From the NCBI GenBank assembly GCA_016946835.1, contig JACVTC010000059.1, positions 133,501 to 197,500 of the forward strand: DNA of 64,000 nt. The letters run 5' to 3'. Origin of the DNA: Neocallimastix lanati (nom. inval.) (lineage: Eukaryota > Neocallimastigomycota > Neocallimastigomycetes > Neocallimastigales > Neocallimastigaceae). This document shows, in pieces, positions 14,046 through 26,885 of the stretch (the first letter of the stretch is position 1; every line of letters starts with the position of its first letter). Position numbers and translations under genes: made by a program. Under the pieces are notes generated by a model, which was not told the DNA's origin, ran no database searches, and saw only the letters and a list, made by a program, of their open reading frames with translations.

Positions 14046-15190
14046 TATTATATATTTTATATACATATATATATATATTTAAATTTTTTTTATTTTTTTG
14101 TATATTTACTATTAAAAAAATATATTGTAGCTAATTTTATATTTATAAGTAATTATTAGTCATAATTTTATCATATATATAATATATTAAATATTTTATA
14201 TATGATAAAAAATATAATAACTAATGGATAATAAAAATTTTTTTTCAAAAAAAAAAAAAATTTATCATTTTTTTTATATATATATTATATATAATGTAAA
14301 ATTATTTTATATATATATAATATATATATAAAATAATAAAGATAAAATAATTAAACCTTATTTAATAGAATAATATAATGATATATATTACAATAAATAA
14401 AAATAAACTTTAATAAATAATTAATATTAATGATTTAAAATATTACTTTAATTTTATACAAAATTTATAGGAAAATTAAAATTGAAATAAAATAAAATAA
14501 AAAATAAAATTAATTAAATTTAAAATATATTTATTTATTTAAAATAATTTTTTTTTTTTTATTGATTATAATAATAATTAATAATTTGACTTTTAACTTC
14601 TTTTTTTTTTTTTTTTTTTATTTGAATTATTTTTTTTATTCCAAATTTTTAATAATATTATCAATATTACTTATATATTTGTTATATTATAATTAAATTC
14701 ATAAATTATTTATTATTCTAGTAATATAATTATATATATGATTTGTTTTTAGAGAAGTTCAAATCTATTATATAGATATGAATAACTTTAATTTTGTATT
14801 TTTACTATTTAATAATACTATTATATCTATCTACTATAAAAAAAAAAAAAAAAAAAAAAAAACTCCGTTGAATAAAAATTTTCTATGTTTTATTATAAAT
14901 ATTATTATTCATTATATAGAGTTGGCAATACAATATAGATTATTCGAATAAAAATAAAATATAATTATACTTATTATAAGCATATAATATTAAGAAGGGC
15001 GACATAATTTAAAAAATATGTAGTTAGTTATTACATGTAATATATTAATTGTTTTTAAATTTTTCTTTTTATTTTATTTTATTATTATATTATTAATATT
15101 ATTATTAATATTATTATATTTTTATTACTATTATTTATATATATTTTTTTATTTTTTTTTTCAATTATTTTAAAATATTGATAAAAAATT

Positions 15191-15419
15191 AATTTATAAT
15201 AATATTAACAATAAACTCTAATTATTGGAAAAAAAAATAATTTATATAATAGTAATAATATTAACAATAAACTCTAATTATTGGAAAAAAATAATTTATA
15301 TAATAATAATAATATTAACAATAAACTCTAATTATTGGAAAAAAATAATTTATATAATAATAATAATATTAACAATAAACTGTAATTATTGGGAAAAAAA
15401 ATAATTTATATAATAATAA
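15191..15419. repeat. four-copy tandem repeat, unit 54-56 bp
   Basis: The core AACAATAAACTCTAATTATT recurs at about 15207, 15263, 15317 and 15371. It is followed each time by a GGAAAAAA run, AATTTATATAATA and several AAT units. The last copy has CTGTAA in place of CTCTAA. Confidence 0.9.
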
Positions 15420-18400
15420 AATATCATAATAATATAAATATATATTTTTTTTATTAAATAATAATAACGAAATAAAATTAATAATAAAAATAAATATAAA
15501 AATAAATATAACTATATATTTAAATTATTTTATTCATATTGAATATATTATATTTATTATTATAACAAAAACTAATATATTTTATTTTACAATTAAATAA
15601 AATGACAAAATTTATTTAATATTGTAAATGTTCCACTTTTTTATATAAAATTTAATATATATTATGAACTTTAATATATATAAAATAAATGGTTAACAAT
15701 TTTTATTTTCCTTTAAATATTATTTACTGATCAAATTGGGTATAAAAAAATATAAAATGATATTAATAATTTTGAGTGAAAATAAAAAAATTCATAAATA
15801 TTTAAGAAAAAAAATTATTATTTTATATATTTTTTTATTTAAAAAATAAAAATATTTATTTCAGATTACTCATATTTGAATAATAATTGTTTATACATAA
15901 ATATGATATATATAATAATATATAAAAAAATAAAATAACTTAAAGATTTTTACTTATAAAATAACAATTATTTAGAAAAAAAAAATTGAATCATTTTTTT
16001 TTTAAAATATTAATTAATAAAAAATTAATGTAAATCTTTTTTTTTTAAAATAAAAATATATTATATTAATTTATTTATTTTTCTAAATGAAGAAATTTGT
16101 TTTGAATAATAAACTTTTAAATATTTATTTATTCTTTTTACATTGTAATTAAAATATAAAATAAAATTTTTTATATAGAATATGTAGATCATTTTTCCAT
16201 TTTAGTTTTTTTATATATTGTTTAATTACAATATAAATTAAAAATGTGTTTTTTTAATTTATTTTATTTTTGATTAGTTATAAATTGTACTATTCAATAT
16301 TAAATCCCATTTTTATATATTAATAAATTAATATGAAATTAATTTTTTATAAATAAAAATGAGATAAAATAATTAATATATCTACTTTTATATTAAATTA
16401 AATGTTTTTTTTTTTCTATTATATAATGTCTTTTTATTATACATATATATATATTTTTTTTTATTGAATTTTTATTTGTTCCATTATTTTATTAAATTAT
16501 TAATAATGAACGTGATTTTCTATTTTTTTTTTTTTTTTTTTGAAATATATATGGAAATACTTATCTATTTTGTATTATTAGAATCAAAATTAAAACAAAA
16601 TATTAATAATGTATTGATTTATAGACATGTAATAAATAATAATATTTACTATAAATAAAAATACTATGAAAAAAACAATAATAATAATATATTAACTGTT
16701 TTTAAAATAATGACTATTCAACGTTTTATTAAATATTATTAAATATAAAAATTTAAACATATATTGATGAAAAGAAATATATTATATATAAAAACCAAAA
16801 TTAATAGGTAAATAAATGAATAATGATAGGGTTATTTTTTTTTTTTTTATCATATTAATTTTATTATTAAAAAAAAATTTTTTTTATTGTTTTATTTTTT
16901 TTTTTTTTCCATCCTTTATGCCAGATAACTTTTTTAATATGAGATGTGTTCATTTTTAAAAATGATGTAATATGATACATTTAATGTTACATAAACCCTA
17001 ATTATATCGTATTACTTATTACTTTTATATTAATTATTTAAATGACAAAAATGATACTTTTTTTTTTTATTTTTTTAATAATATATTTTTTTTTATTCAA
17101 TTAAATATTCATTGTTTTATTTACCAATTTTTTAATTAAAAAAAAAGGCTTTTTATATTAAAACTTAATTCTTTTAATTTTTAATAATAAATTATACAAA
17201 TTATAATGAAAATGGTAATCTATAATATATTAAAAATCCATAATAAATATTATTTTAAACAATTTTTTTTTTTATTTTCATTATTCTAAATCATTTTAAA
17301 GCTCTTTAAAATTTTGAACAAAAAAAAAATAATAATAAATAAATAAAATAATATAAATATCTAAAATTGTTATAAAAGTTGATATATATTTATTTCATTA
17401 TTATTAATATTATAATAGTTAAAATAACAACATTAATTAAGAATAAAATATTATAGAAATTCATTAAATAATTATATTTTTAATAAATATATTTAATATA
17501 GAATTAATAAAAAAAAAATAATACTTTTTAAAATTTATATCCATTTTATATTTTACTCCATAATTTAATAAATATTATTAATATCATTCTATATTCAATT
17601 AAAAAAAAAAAAATCCTGAAACTCATAATACCAATCATTAAACATTTTTGAAACAAATTAAAAAAAAATTTAAATTAATATAAACTAAGGAGTAATTTAT
17701 AAGTCATAAAAAAATAAACAAGTGTTGATTTATTCCAAGAAAACCATTAAAATAATAATAATATTAATAAACTGTTTTAAATTACAAAAAATAATTAATA
17801 AAAGAAAAGATACAAACCAAATTATATTAAATACTTGAGTTTAAATTTTAATTTTAAAAAGATAAAAATTAATTATTATTAATATAATGAATAATAATAA
17901 TAAAATGGGATTTTTTTTTTTCCTTATGTTTAGTTTTTTAGATTGGGTTTAACTTATTTCTTAGTATTGTTCTTGATGGATACAGTATCTATATAAATCA
18001 TAAAAAATAAAAATTTCCCTAAAATAATTAAAAGAATGAAATAAATTAAATAATTATTAATATAATAAAAAAATTTAAATTTAGTAATAAATATTATTAG
18101 GATTATATTAATTAAAATATTATTTTTATAACTTATAAAAAAGTAGTAATTATATTAATTATAATAACTATAATAACCATAGGCATCATTATCAACATAA
18201 TATAATAAAAATGATTCAAGAATAATATTGAATATTCTCTATTGAAACAAAAAATACATTTCAAAAAAAGTTAAAAAATAATAATTTAATTATTCATAAT
18301 TAATTTCTATAATTTTTATGATTTTCATATTAATTCTTTTCATTTTATATACATAAAATTGAAATAAAATATATTTAAGATATATTAAAAAATAATAAAA

Positions 18401-18563
18401 TAAAATGAATTATATAGTTATATAGTATATGATTAAAAAATTGTGTTAGCATTTATTTATTTATATTAAATTTAAATTATATTTACTTTTAAAATGCTAG
18501 CAGGTGATCAAAAAAAAAAAAAAACCTTTTAATATATAATATATATAACAATAAAAATTAAAA

Positions 18564-18815
18564 TATTATTATTAAATAAATAAAAAGATATTATTATAAA
18601 ACTAATTAAAAGTTATTGTTATATATTAAAATTTTTATAATAAGTTTTATTTATTTTAAAATAATAAAATAATTCATATAAATTTCATAAATATTATTAT
18701 TAAAATAAATAAAAAGATATTATTATAAAACTAATTATAAGCTATTGTTATATATTAAAATTTTATAATAAATTCTATTTATTTTAAAATAATAAAACAA
18801 TTCATATAAATTTTA
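18564..18815. repeat. two-copy tandem repeat, unit about 128 bp
   Basis: The segment beginning ATTATTATTAAATAAATAAA is followed by AAGATATTATTATAAAAC and later AACAATTCATATAAATTT-type sequence. It occurs twice in direct succession at about 18564 and 18692 with few differences. Confidence 0.85.
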
Positions 18816-19102
18816 TTATTGCCTAAGTAAAAATGAAAAAAAAAAAAAATTATAATAAAAAGTGAATATATATATATTTTTTTTTGTAAAAAATAATTAT
18901 AATATATAAACAATACTAATAACAACAGAAATAAGTAACAGTACTATAATAATAGTAATCATAATAATAATTATTGTAGTAATAATAGTATTTGAATAAT
19001 AGTTATAGTAAAAAAAAAAAAAAAAATTAATGATAATAAAGGTAATTAAAATAATTCTATTATAAAAATTTATATTTAAATAGTAATTAATAAATAAGAT
19101 AG

Positions 19103-19345
19103 AGTTGCATTTCGTTAAGTGGTGTGTCATTAAAATGCAACTTTTTACTAATACGCCACTAAGTGAAATGCAATTCACCCAATTATTTGTTAACATTTAT
19201 TTATAAAAAATATATTTATAATATTTATTTAAAAATATTATTTTAATATTTTAATTTATTTTATTTATTCATAATAATTTTCAATTGTTGGAATTCAACA
19301 TTATAATAATACGCCACTTGGCGAAATGCAACTTAAAGAAATGCC
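19103..19345. repeat. three-copy inverted/direct repeat, terminal-inverted-repeat-like
   Basis: A motif of consensus AGTTGCATTTCGYYAAGTGG followed by YGTATTA occurs at 19103-19130 on the plus strand. It recurs inverted at about 19147-19173 and again inverted at about 19308-19334. The first pair can form a long hairpin with a few mismatches. The motif shares AGTGGCGTATT with the hairpin at 30717-30780. This looks like ends of a small non-autonomous DNA transposon, but no transposase or target-site duplication was identified. Confidence 0.6.
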
Positions 19346-21272
19346 CCACTCCCATTATTATTTATAAGGGAGGTGGGGTTAGTAATAGTATGAGTAATAG
19401 TAATAATCTATATAAATCTTATTTATGTAATAAATCTGAGTAGAAATAAAAGAAAATTTATATTTATTAAAAAAGTGATACTTTTTTCGTATCAACAATA
19501 GTTATAATCATTAGATATAGTAATTTATAGTAATAGTAATAGAATAATAGTTTAAACCATAAACACTAACAGTGTGAAGTATAAATTAATAATAACAATA
19601 GAAATTAATAAAAATAATAAATAGTAATAGTAATAGTAAAATTTTATAATAATTAAATAAAAGTAAATATAATAATTAATATTAATAATAGTTATTATAG
19701 AATTAATATATAACAATTAAAAAAAAATAACTTATAATCAATAGTAGTAATAGTAGTAAATATAATAAAAATAGTTCTAATAAATAGTAATATAATAATA
19801 ATAGTAACAATAATAGTTATTAATATTAATAATAATATTATTATTATTAATTATTTATTGTAATAGAAATAGAAATAGTAATAATAATAGTAATATTAAT
19901 AATTATATATATATAGTTATATGCTAAATTAATCCAATTAAAACACATCTGCTTTTGTAATATTTTTTTCTGATATAGTTTTAATAACACTTTCAAATTT
20001 TGTAATGTTATTAAAAAATAAGTATCTTTTATATTATTTTTTACTATTTAAATTAGTAACATTAGATAGAATCCCTACCACATTTAATAATAAAACACAC
20101 ACAATAGTTGATAATATTAATTTCATATTATTTATTTTTTACTCAAATAGAATATATTCTATTTTCATTTTATTAATAATCATATTAATAAATTTCATCT
20201 TAACAATTTAAATATTAAAGATTTTAATATGATTATATTTTAAATTTTAATGTTTGTTAGAAAATATTTATTTGATTGATATATCTATATTGTAATATAT
20301 TATACAGACATATAAATATAATAAGATAATAATAAATATATTTAAAATAAATTGCATAATAAAATTTATTTATAGTCAACTTTAATAATTATAGTCATTT
20401 AATTAATTTGACTTAATATAAATAATTTGTATAATTTGTCTGATATTAGTTGTCTGTTGTGGCTGGAATTATGATCAGACTTAACAAGGATTGTCCAAAA
20501 AAAAAAAAAAAAAAATGTATAATTACAAATAGTAATTAATACATGTGTTGAAACATATGTATAAAATAAATTAATACACATAACTTCATATGAAAATAAT
20601 TTGAAATTATTGATATTAATCTTATATATTAATGCTCTCATATTGAAAAAAATTAATACTTTATTTTTATTTTTATTTTAATTTTTTTTTTTATTAACTC
20701 AATAATTATTTATTATATTAACCAATTTTTTTTTTTTTTTTTTTTTTTTTGTAATATATTTTGTTATGTTTTTTGTTAACTTGTTATGTAATGATTTATA
20801 TTTATACTTATGTATATATATAATTTATTTTTATTTTTCAAGAAAAATATTTCTATTATCATGATTAAATAAATGAATATTAGATATTCATTATGTATAT
20901 TATTATTACTACAACCTACTACCGTATCACCTTCTATATGATTCACTAAGAGAAGTCCATCTTAATTCCAGTGATACTGAGGGTGATGGTATAAAGTCCA
21001 AACATGGCGTAATGAATGTTTTTGGTATAATTACATTTTACAGTTGTTTGTAATCGAAATTATTTATCAAAGTTATTAATTAATTATAAAAAATTTTAAA
21101 AAATTAGTATCATTTTTTATTTCATATATCTTTTTCCTTTTTTCATATTTTCATTTTTTTTTTCATGTATTATTACTAATTCTTCATGTATGAATTATTC
21201 ATGTATAGTACTATAATGTTATATTTATCATGTATTTTTTTTTTTTATTTTTTTGATAGTTATGTAATTATG
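19346..21272. other. intergenic region with a weak complex patch
   Basis: Mostly AAT/TAG-rich low-complexity sequence. Patches near 20400-20500 and 20920-21010 have somewhat higher complexity (for example GAGGGTGATGGTATAAAG) but hold no frame I can assign. They could be the remains of the gypsy element that follows. Confidence 0.45.
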
Positions 21273-21409
21273 GTACTTTTTTTATATTCCTTTAAGAATT
21301 GATTCATTCCACCTCATGTACTTTTTTTAATATTCCTTTAAGAATTGATTCATTCCACCTCATGTACTTTTTTTAATATTCCTTTAAGAATTGATTCATT
21401 CCATCTCAT
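21273..21409. repeat. three-copy tandem repeat, unit 46 bp
   Basis: The unit beginning GTACTTTTTTTAATATTCC and containing AAGAATTGATTCATTCCACC repeats at 21273, 21318 and 21364 with one or two substitutions. It is followed by a long T run and a short TTTTTAA array. Confidence 0.9.
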
Positions 21410-21789
21410 GCACTTTTTTTTTTTTTTTTTTTTTAATTTTTAATTTTTAATTTTTAATTTTTAATTTTTAATAAACTTTTGATATTTAATACCCTTTACT
21501 TTTTTTTTCATTTTTTCACAAATAATTAAAATATTTTTAGATATCAATAGGGAACCATACAAAATTAAAAAATCAATTATATACTTCATTTACTAATATA
21601 CTAATTTATTTTTTTTATTTTTACAATAATTTTTTTTATTAATATAACTTAGTTTTTATTTTGAAATATCGACTATACTTAGACGACTGAGACTATAAAT
21701 TTAATCATAGAGATAACTTTCCCTTATACCAAAATGTCCAGTAGTAGGAGAGTTATGGCAGATATTTAAAACTTAAAATCGATATTTAA

Positions 21790-23010
21790 GAAGAACATAA
21801 TTTTTTTTTTTGTTTTTTTGAATTGAAAAAAAACAATTGCTAATAGAGAAGTTCTGGAGTTTTTGAAAAAGAATTTGATTGATCGGAGTTGAGTTGATTG
21901 TACGTGTCAAATTAAAATTCATCATCTTTGTAAGTATCCAGAATTTTGATCATTTAAAGAAGTAATAAAGGTGGTAATGTCATAAAAGTTTTCAGGTCAA
22001 AAAACAGTAAAAGGTATATCACTTGAAGAAAAAATCCTTATTGCTAAAAGAGTAATCAGGTTGAAAAGATAATGCATCAGATTTAGCATTAGCAGAATCA
22101 GAATGGTAAACAACTATGAAATTAAATTCAGAAAGGAATAATGCCCAATGAACATGTCTTTGAGTTATCTTTTCTGTTTTTTTTTTTTTTTTTGATAAAG
22201 TAAGTTTCGATGATTAAAAAAAAAAAAAAAGATAGTGAAAGGAATAGAAATGTCTTTAAGTAAATGACATCAATGCTCAAAATTAGAAATAATAGTTAAA
22301 AGTACTTTATCATAAATGGCGTAGTTCTTATCCGCAGGAAAAAAATGATCTAAAAAAGAAAGCGAAAGGATGAATTTTATTATTCATAGAATGTTTTTTT
22401 GTAAAAGTATTGTGTCAATTGTATTGTTGCTGTTATACGTTTCTACCATAAAAGGGGAAACAGGTTTGGAATTGCAAACTTGGGAAGTACTAGAAGAATT
22501 TTTATTTTTATTTTTGAATAGACATTCTTTAAGATTATTATCAGAGAATCCACGATAATAGAGACAAAGGTTTTCTCTTCTTCTTCTTCTGTCGTTTTCT
22601 TCTTGAGATAGAAATCCTGAGGCTTTGATTTTGATTGACTTTTTTGAATAGAAAGGTTTTTTTGCCTTTTTTACTTTTATTATTATTATTATTATTTGAA
22701 CATTGACCATGACGATTGTAAAATTGTCTATGAGAAGAGATATCATCATCAATTCTTACAGGGATTTGTTCGCATAACATATAAAGATTGAGGTATTGAA
22801 TTATATTGTAAAATTAATGATGAACAAGTCATAATGTAATAGTATAAAATCATTTAATTTAGAATAATTAAGCGCTAGTAACTCTTTATCATAAGATATA
22901 TGAATAAAACTGACATAATTATAACCTAAATTCCTGACTTTTGACAGATTAAAAGTTTCATCTGACTCTTAAAAAGATTTCTAGTTAAGGAATGTTTGTC
23001 AGACACAATA
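21790..23010 (-). mobile_element. degenerate Ty3/gypsy retrotransposon: gag nucleocapsid next to RNase H
   Basis: Read on the minus strand, 22980-22380 gives a gag-like region in two or more frames. It includes IPVRIDDDISSHRQFYN, an Asn/Lys-rich linker and a decayed zinc-knuckle reading YYRGFSDNNLKECLF, followed by the spacer KPVSPFMVETYNSNN. It passes directly into an RNase H region at 22350-21990: PADKNYAIYDKVLL, an in-frame stop, CHLLKDISIPFTI, a poly-Phe insertion, NHRNLLY, then RHVHWALFLSEFNFIVVYHS and ANAKSDALS. These are the conserved gypsy RNase H signatures. Protease and reverse transcriptase are missing between them, so an internal deletion of some 2 kb is implied. Frameshifts, stops and homopolymer insertions make it inactive. 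LTRs were not found. Identification of RNase H is strong, that of gag moderate. Confidence 0.8.
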
Positions 23011-24688
23011 TTATGTCAAAGAAAAATAAATTAAAATTCTAAATTCTAAATTATGATAAAAATTGGGCCATTATGTCAATTTAAGGAAGACTACTATAAC
23101 CGATCGAGAGTTTAAAATGATCAGGATTACAAAAATTAAAGAAGCAAGTAAAATATAAAATACTTAATAGAAGAGAATTATCTCATGTAAAATAAATCTC
23201 CAAAAATATAAGAACATTAATTTAATAAAAAAAAAACACCCTTTAGCATTTATAAGAACATATTTTATATTTTCATACACCTAGAGAGACCATTAATTGA
23301 AATTATAATTTGATATTTTAGCAAATTAAACTCTAGGCTCTTAATAACAGACTATAATTATACACAAAAGAATCTACTTCTGAGATATACTATTTTCATC
23401 CTATAATAATGTAAAATACAATTTAACAACATACATTACTTACAAAAGATTTAAACAATCATATATTAAACAATGACTTTTGCTCAACCGCAAATCACAT
23501 TAATTAAAGTATAGTTATTATAATGTGAATCTTTACATATCAGACTTATATATAAATATTAACAACAATAATGGAGGAGATCTCATACAAAATAATTTAA
23601 AATATTATTTCCAAAATTTTTAAGTGGGTTATATTAGAATAGTAATTATTAGTATGAAATGTATTTAAATAATAACTAACTCAAATCTTCATGATGAAAG
23701 GCATAATAAAATAATAAATATAACAATAATTTATACACAAAAAGATGACGATTATTCATTTACAAACAATAGTTATTGATTGTAAAATATTCAAAAAATT
23801 ATATATATTAAATATCTATCATTAATAATTTAATGATGAGAAAATTCAAATATATAAAAATCCTATTTAAAAATTTGGATTTTAGGGGGGAATAGGCGAC
23901 ATAAAGTAAAAAACATAAAATTTTAAAGGAAACTTATTTAAATGATTCTTTGTGCTAATTAATTTAAAAAACTATATTTATTTTGGAAATGAATAAAAAT
24001 AGTCTAATAGTGAAAATTAGTAAAATTTAACCTACAAAAAGAAATTAACTGAAATACTGAATTTTAATAAATTTATGAAACAATTTACATAATTTACTAA
24101 TAAGATTGATTGGTTAGAAGGATATAATTAGTTATAAATGTAATCTGTTTTAATACTTGATGATTATGTTTTATCAAGTACACCGATATATAATTACTTA
24201 GTTAAAGTTAAAACAGCAAAGAGAATATATATAAAGTTAGTTTTAATCTTCAAAGTGGATTATAATTGAAAGTGATGTAAAATCCAATATATAAGAGGTA
24301 TTAGAATAGAAATTGAGATGGTGTAATATCACTCTTCAAGAGAAAGGTTTTCCTCTTAAAAATGGTATGCAAAATTAAAAAATTAATTTAGAATAGAAAT
24401 AGCTAATAATTATACAATATCAAGTTAATATTATAATATAGGATAATTTTTATATACACATATTCACTGATAAACCAATTTATTCATTATAGATTAACCA
24501 GGTTTAAGAGGAACATTTGAAATATGAGAAATATATGAAAAATAAAGCTTCAAATGTATTGAAACATATTGCAATATAATAATTGTATAAGCCACAATGT
24601 AATAGTATAAAAGTATTAATTATTTAATTAATTGAAAAGCTTTTTTTTTTTATTATTTTTATTTTTTTAAAAAAAAAATACCAACAAA
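23011..24688. other. degenerate complex sequence, possibly further retroelement debris
   Basis: Base composition is less extreme than in the deserts, yet no frame stays open on either strand. The part at 24541-24620 is clearly related (about three quarters identical by eye) to 22781-22860 inside the gypsy relic. Both share AATGTAATAGTATAAAA and GTATTGAA, so at least that part is retroelement debris. The rest is unidentified. Confidence 0.45.
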
Positions 24689-24820
24689 ATGAATAAGAAT
24701 TTCCTTTTACTTTTAGTTTTTATTACTTCTTAGTGTTATTGTAAATGCTAAGAAAATTAAACAATTACAAATTAGTGTTAGATATAGACCAAGGGAATGT
24801 ACCAGAAAATCAAAAAAGGG
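24689..24820 (+). pseudogene. orphan first exon of an FKBP2-type peptidyl-prolyl isomerase
   Basis: The ATG at 24689 opens a hydrophobic signal-peptide-like stretch (MNKNFLLLLVFIT). After a one-base frame change near 24725 the frame continues LLSVIVNAKKIKQLQ, then ISVRYRPRECTRKSKKG, and meets a GTAAAT donor at 24821. ER-type FKBP2 proteins have a signal peptide followed by KxLQIGVKxR, then a Cys and a KSRKGD motif, so the match is good in order and spacing. The catalytic FKBP core, which should begin in the next exon with a GDxxxxHYTG-type motif, is not found in the 2 kb downstream. The frameshift and the missing core point to a truncated duplicate. An assembly or sequencing error in the T-rich leader could explain the frameshift but not the missing exons. 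Confidence 0.65.
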
Positions 24821-25130
24821 GTAAATAATTTTTTTTTTATAAAAAAAAATATATATATATATTAATTTTAAATAAGTCAAAAAAAATTTGTTTTCTGCTA
24901 TTTAAATAAATAAATCAATAAAATATTAAACTGTTAATTAATATTAAATATATAAAATGATTATCAATTAAAATCTATAAATATTTTCAAAAAAAAAAAA
25001 AGAAAAAAAATACAATATTTTTGTATATTGAATATAATGATATTTAATATTATATATATAAATTTTTTAGTATCTTTTTTGTATTATAATAATAAAGATA
25101 ATGAAATATTCTATTGATATTATGTTAGTC

Positions 25131-25640
25131 ATTTTTATTAATATTTTATTTATACAATAATGGTGTAACGAAGAGTAATTAACATTAATAATAATAACCA
25201 TAGGAAGAGTGTTGTTAATAATAGTAATAGTATTGATAGTGAATATAAGAATATTAATAATAGTGATAATGAAAATAATTATCGTTACTAATAATATAGT
25301 GAATAAATCGTTAATTCAAACTCTAATCCGGAATAATAATAATAATAATAATAATTCCTTTTAAACAAAAATCTTACAATCTTGGAGGTGAGATCCATTT
25401 ATTGCCTATGAACTTTTTTCTAAATTTACTTATACACTTTATTTGGAATATTACTTTTTATTTCACATTACTATTCAAAATATTATTATGTACTAATTGG
25501 ACAAATAATATTTATTTATTTTATTAACTTTGTGTTTTTTTTTTTAAAAAAAAATATTCATGTAATTAATAAATGAATAAATAAGTAATATTAAAAATTA
25601 GCAATAATTGCGGATGTAAAAATATATATATAATATACAA
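25131..25640 (+). mobile_element. LINE 3' fragment (copy E), plus strand
   Basis: This segment is homologous to the reverse complement of 45040-46200. It shares an Asn/Ser-rich coding remnant (SNSIDSEYKNINNSDNENN), the string TTCAAACT..ATCCGGAATAA, ATTGCCTATGAACTTTTT, TTCACATTACT, a T-run/A-run junction with ATTCATG, and the 3' end GCAATAATTGCGG followed by a TA-rich tail. The C-terminal coding part present in other copies has been deleted here. There is no functional protein. It defines the 3' end of the LINE family in the plus orientation. Confidence 0.8.
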
Positions 25641-25732
25641 TAATAATTAATAATAATATTATTATTAATAGTAGTGGTATGCATAATATTTACAATATTC
25701 ATTTATTTAATAATAATAATAATAATAATAAA

Positions 25733-25778
<46 letters not shown>

Positions 25779-26885
25779 TATAAATAAATAAATAAATAAA
25801 TTTTTATTTTTTATTAATAATTAAAATTAATCCTATGGAATAATTTTGAATTAATGTATATAGTGGAAATAATTCCACTTTAATATATTATATAAAATAT
25901 TTATTTTTAATTTCTTTATTTATTAATTAAAATTTTTTTTTGGAATGTAAAATTAAAAAAAAAAATTATAAAAAAAAAGAAAATTATAGAATAAAAAAAA
26001 AAAAAAGAGAATAAAATAAAATAAAATACATAAATTAAAGAATTACCAAATTATCCTTTTTTTCTTCTTCAATGATTGTAGCATAATAATAATAGCACAA
26101 AATAATTTTATACCAGATTAATTATAAATAATGACATTTACCAAATTAAAAAAAAGTTAGTTATTATTATTATAATTTATTCTTCATCTTTTTTTTTTTT
26201 TTTTTTTGGATATTTATTTGAAATAACGAAATATTCAAAAATATTCAGCAAATAAAATTTCAAAGTAATATATTTCCAATATATTTTATAATAGATTATA
26301 TTATAATAATAAATTAAAAATAAATTAAATTATTTACTAAGAAAATAAAAAAATTTTTTTTTTTGATTATTAATATTTAGTATTTAATATGACACAAAAT
26401 AAAGAAAAATAATTGAAAATTAATCAAATAAATCACAAAGAGAAAAAAAAAAAAAAAATTTAAAAATTTGAAGAAAAAAACTTATATTAAAAATACTTCT
26501 TTTATTATTAGGAAAAAATATATATATAAAAAAAAAAAAAAGAAGTAAAAAGAAAAATATCAAAAATACCAATACAAATAAATTAATTATAAAAAAAAAA
26601 AAAGAAGAGAAAAATATAAAATATAATTTTATCTTCTTTTTGTTTTTTTTTTTTTTTTTTTTATTTATTTAAAATCTAATTATTTAATAAATTTTCAATA
26701 ATTTTAAATAAATAAATATAAAAATTTCATTACTTACAAAATAATTTGGAAGTATTAAAAAACTTCATTGATATCAGTTCTTAGTTTTAATCAAAATTTA
26801 CAATAAAAACATATATCCAAAACTTTTTTATTCCTTACTTTAAATTTGATTTATTTTAACATAATTTTATTCAAAAAGCCAAAAA
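25641..26885. other. A/T-rich intergenic region upstream of the CHIP gene
   Basis: An (AAT)n microsatellite at about 25710-25775, followed by poly-A and poly-T runs. No coding sequence is seen. It presumably contains the CHIP promoter, but no element can be recognised above the A/T background. Confidence 0.55.

Larger units (their letters stand above)
12771..18563. other. A/T-only intergenic desert
   Basis: No coding stretch is supported. The region holds tandem repeats at 13856-14045 and 15191-15419 and many poly-A/poly-T runs. Slightly more complex patches near 16900-17010 and 17920-18000 contain no usable frame. Confidence 0.6.

Noticed and set aside
13846-14082. 78-residue hydrophobic open frame
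   Set aside because: It is a translation of an ATTTTATATT minisatellite. It has no complexity and no coding-type G+C.
22370-22558. Plus-strand 62-residue frame starting MNFIIHRMFF, with an apparent signal peptide
   Set aside because: It is antisense to the gag region of the gypsy relic, whose minus-strand reading matches a known family.
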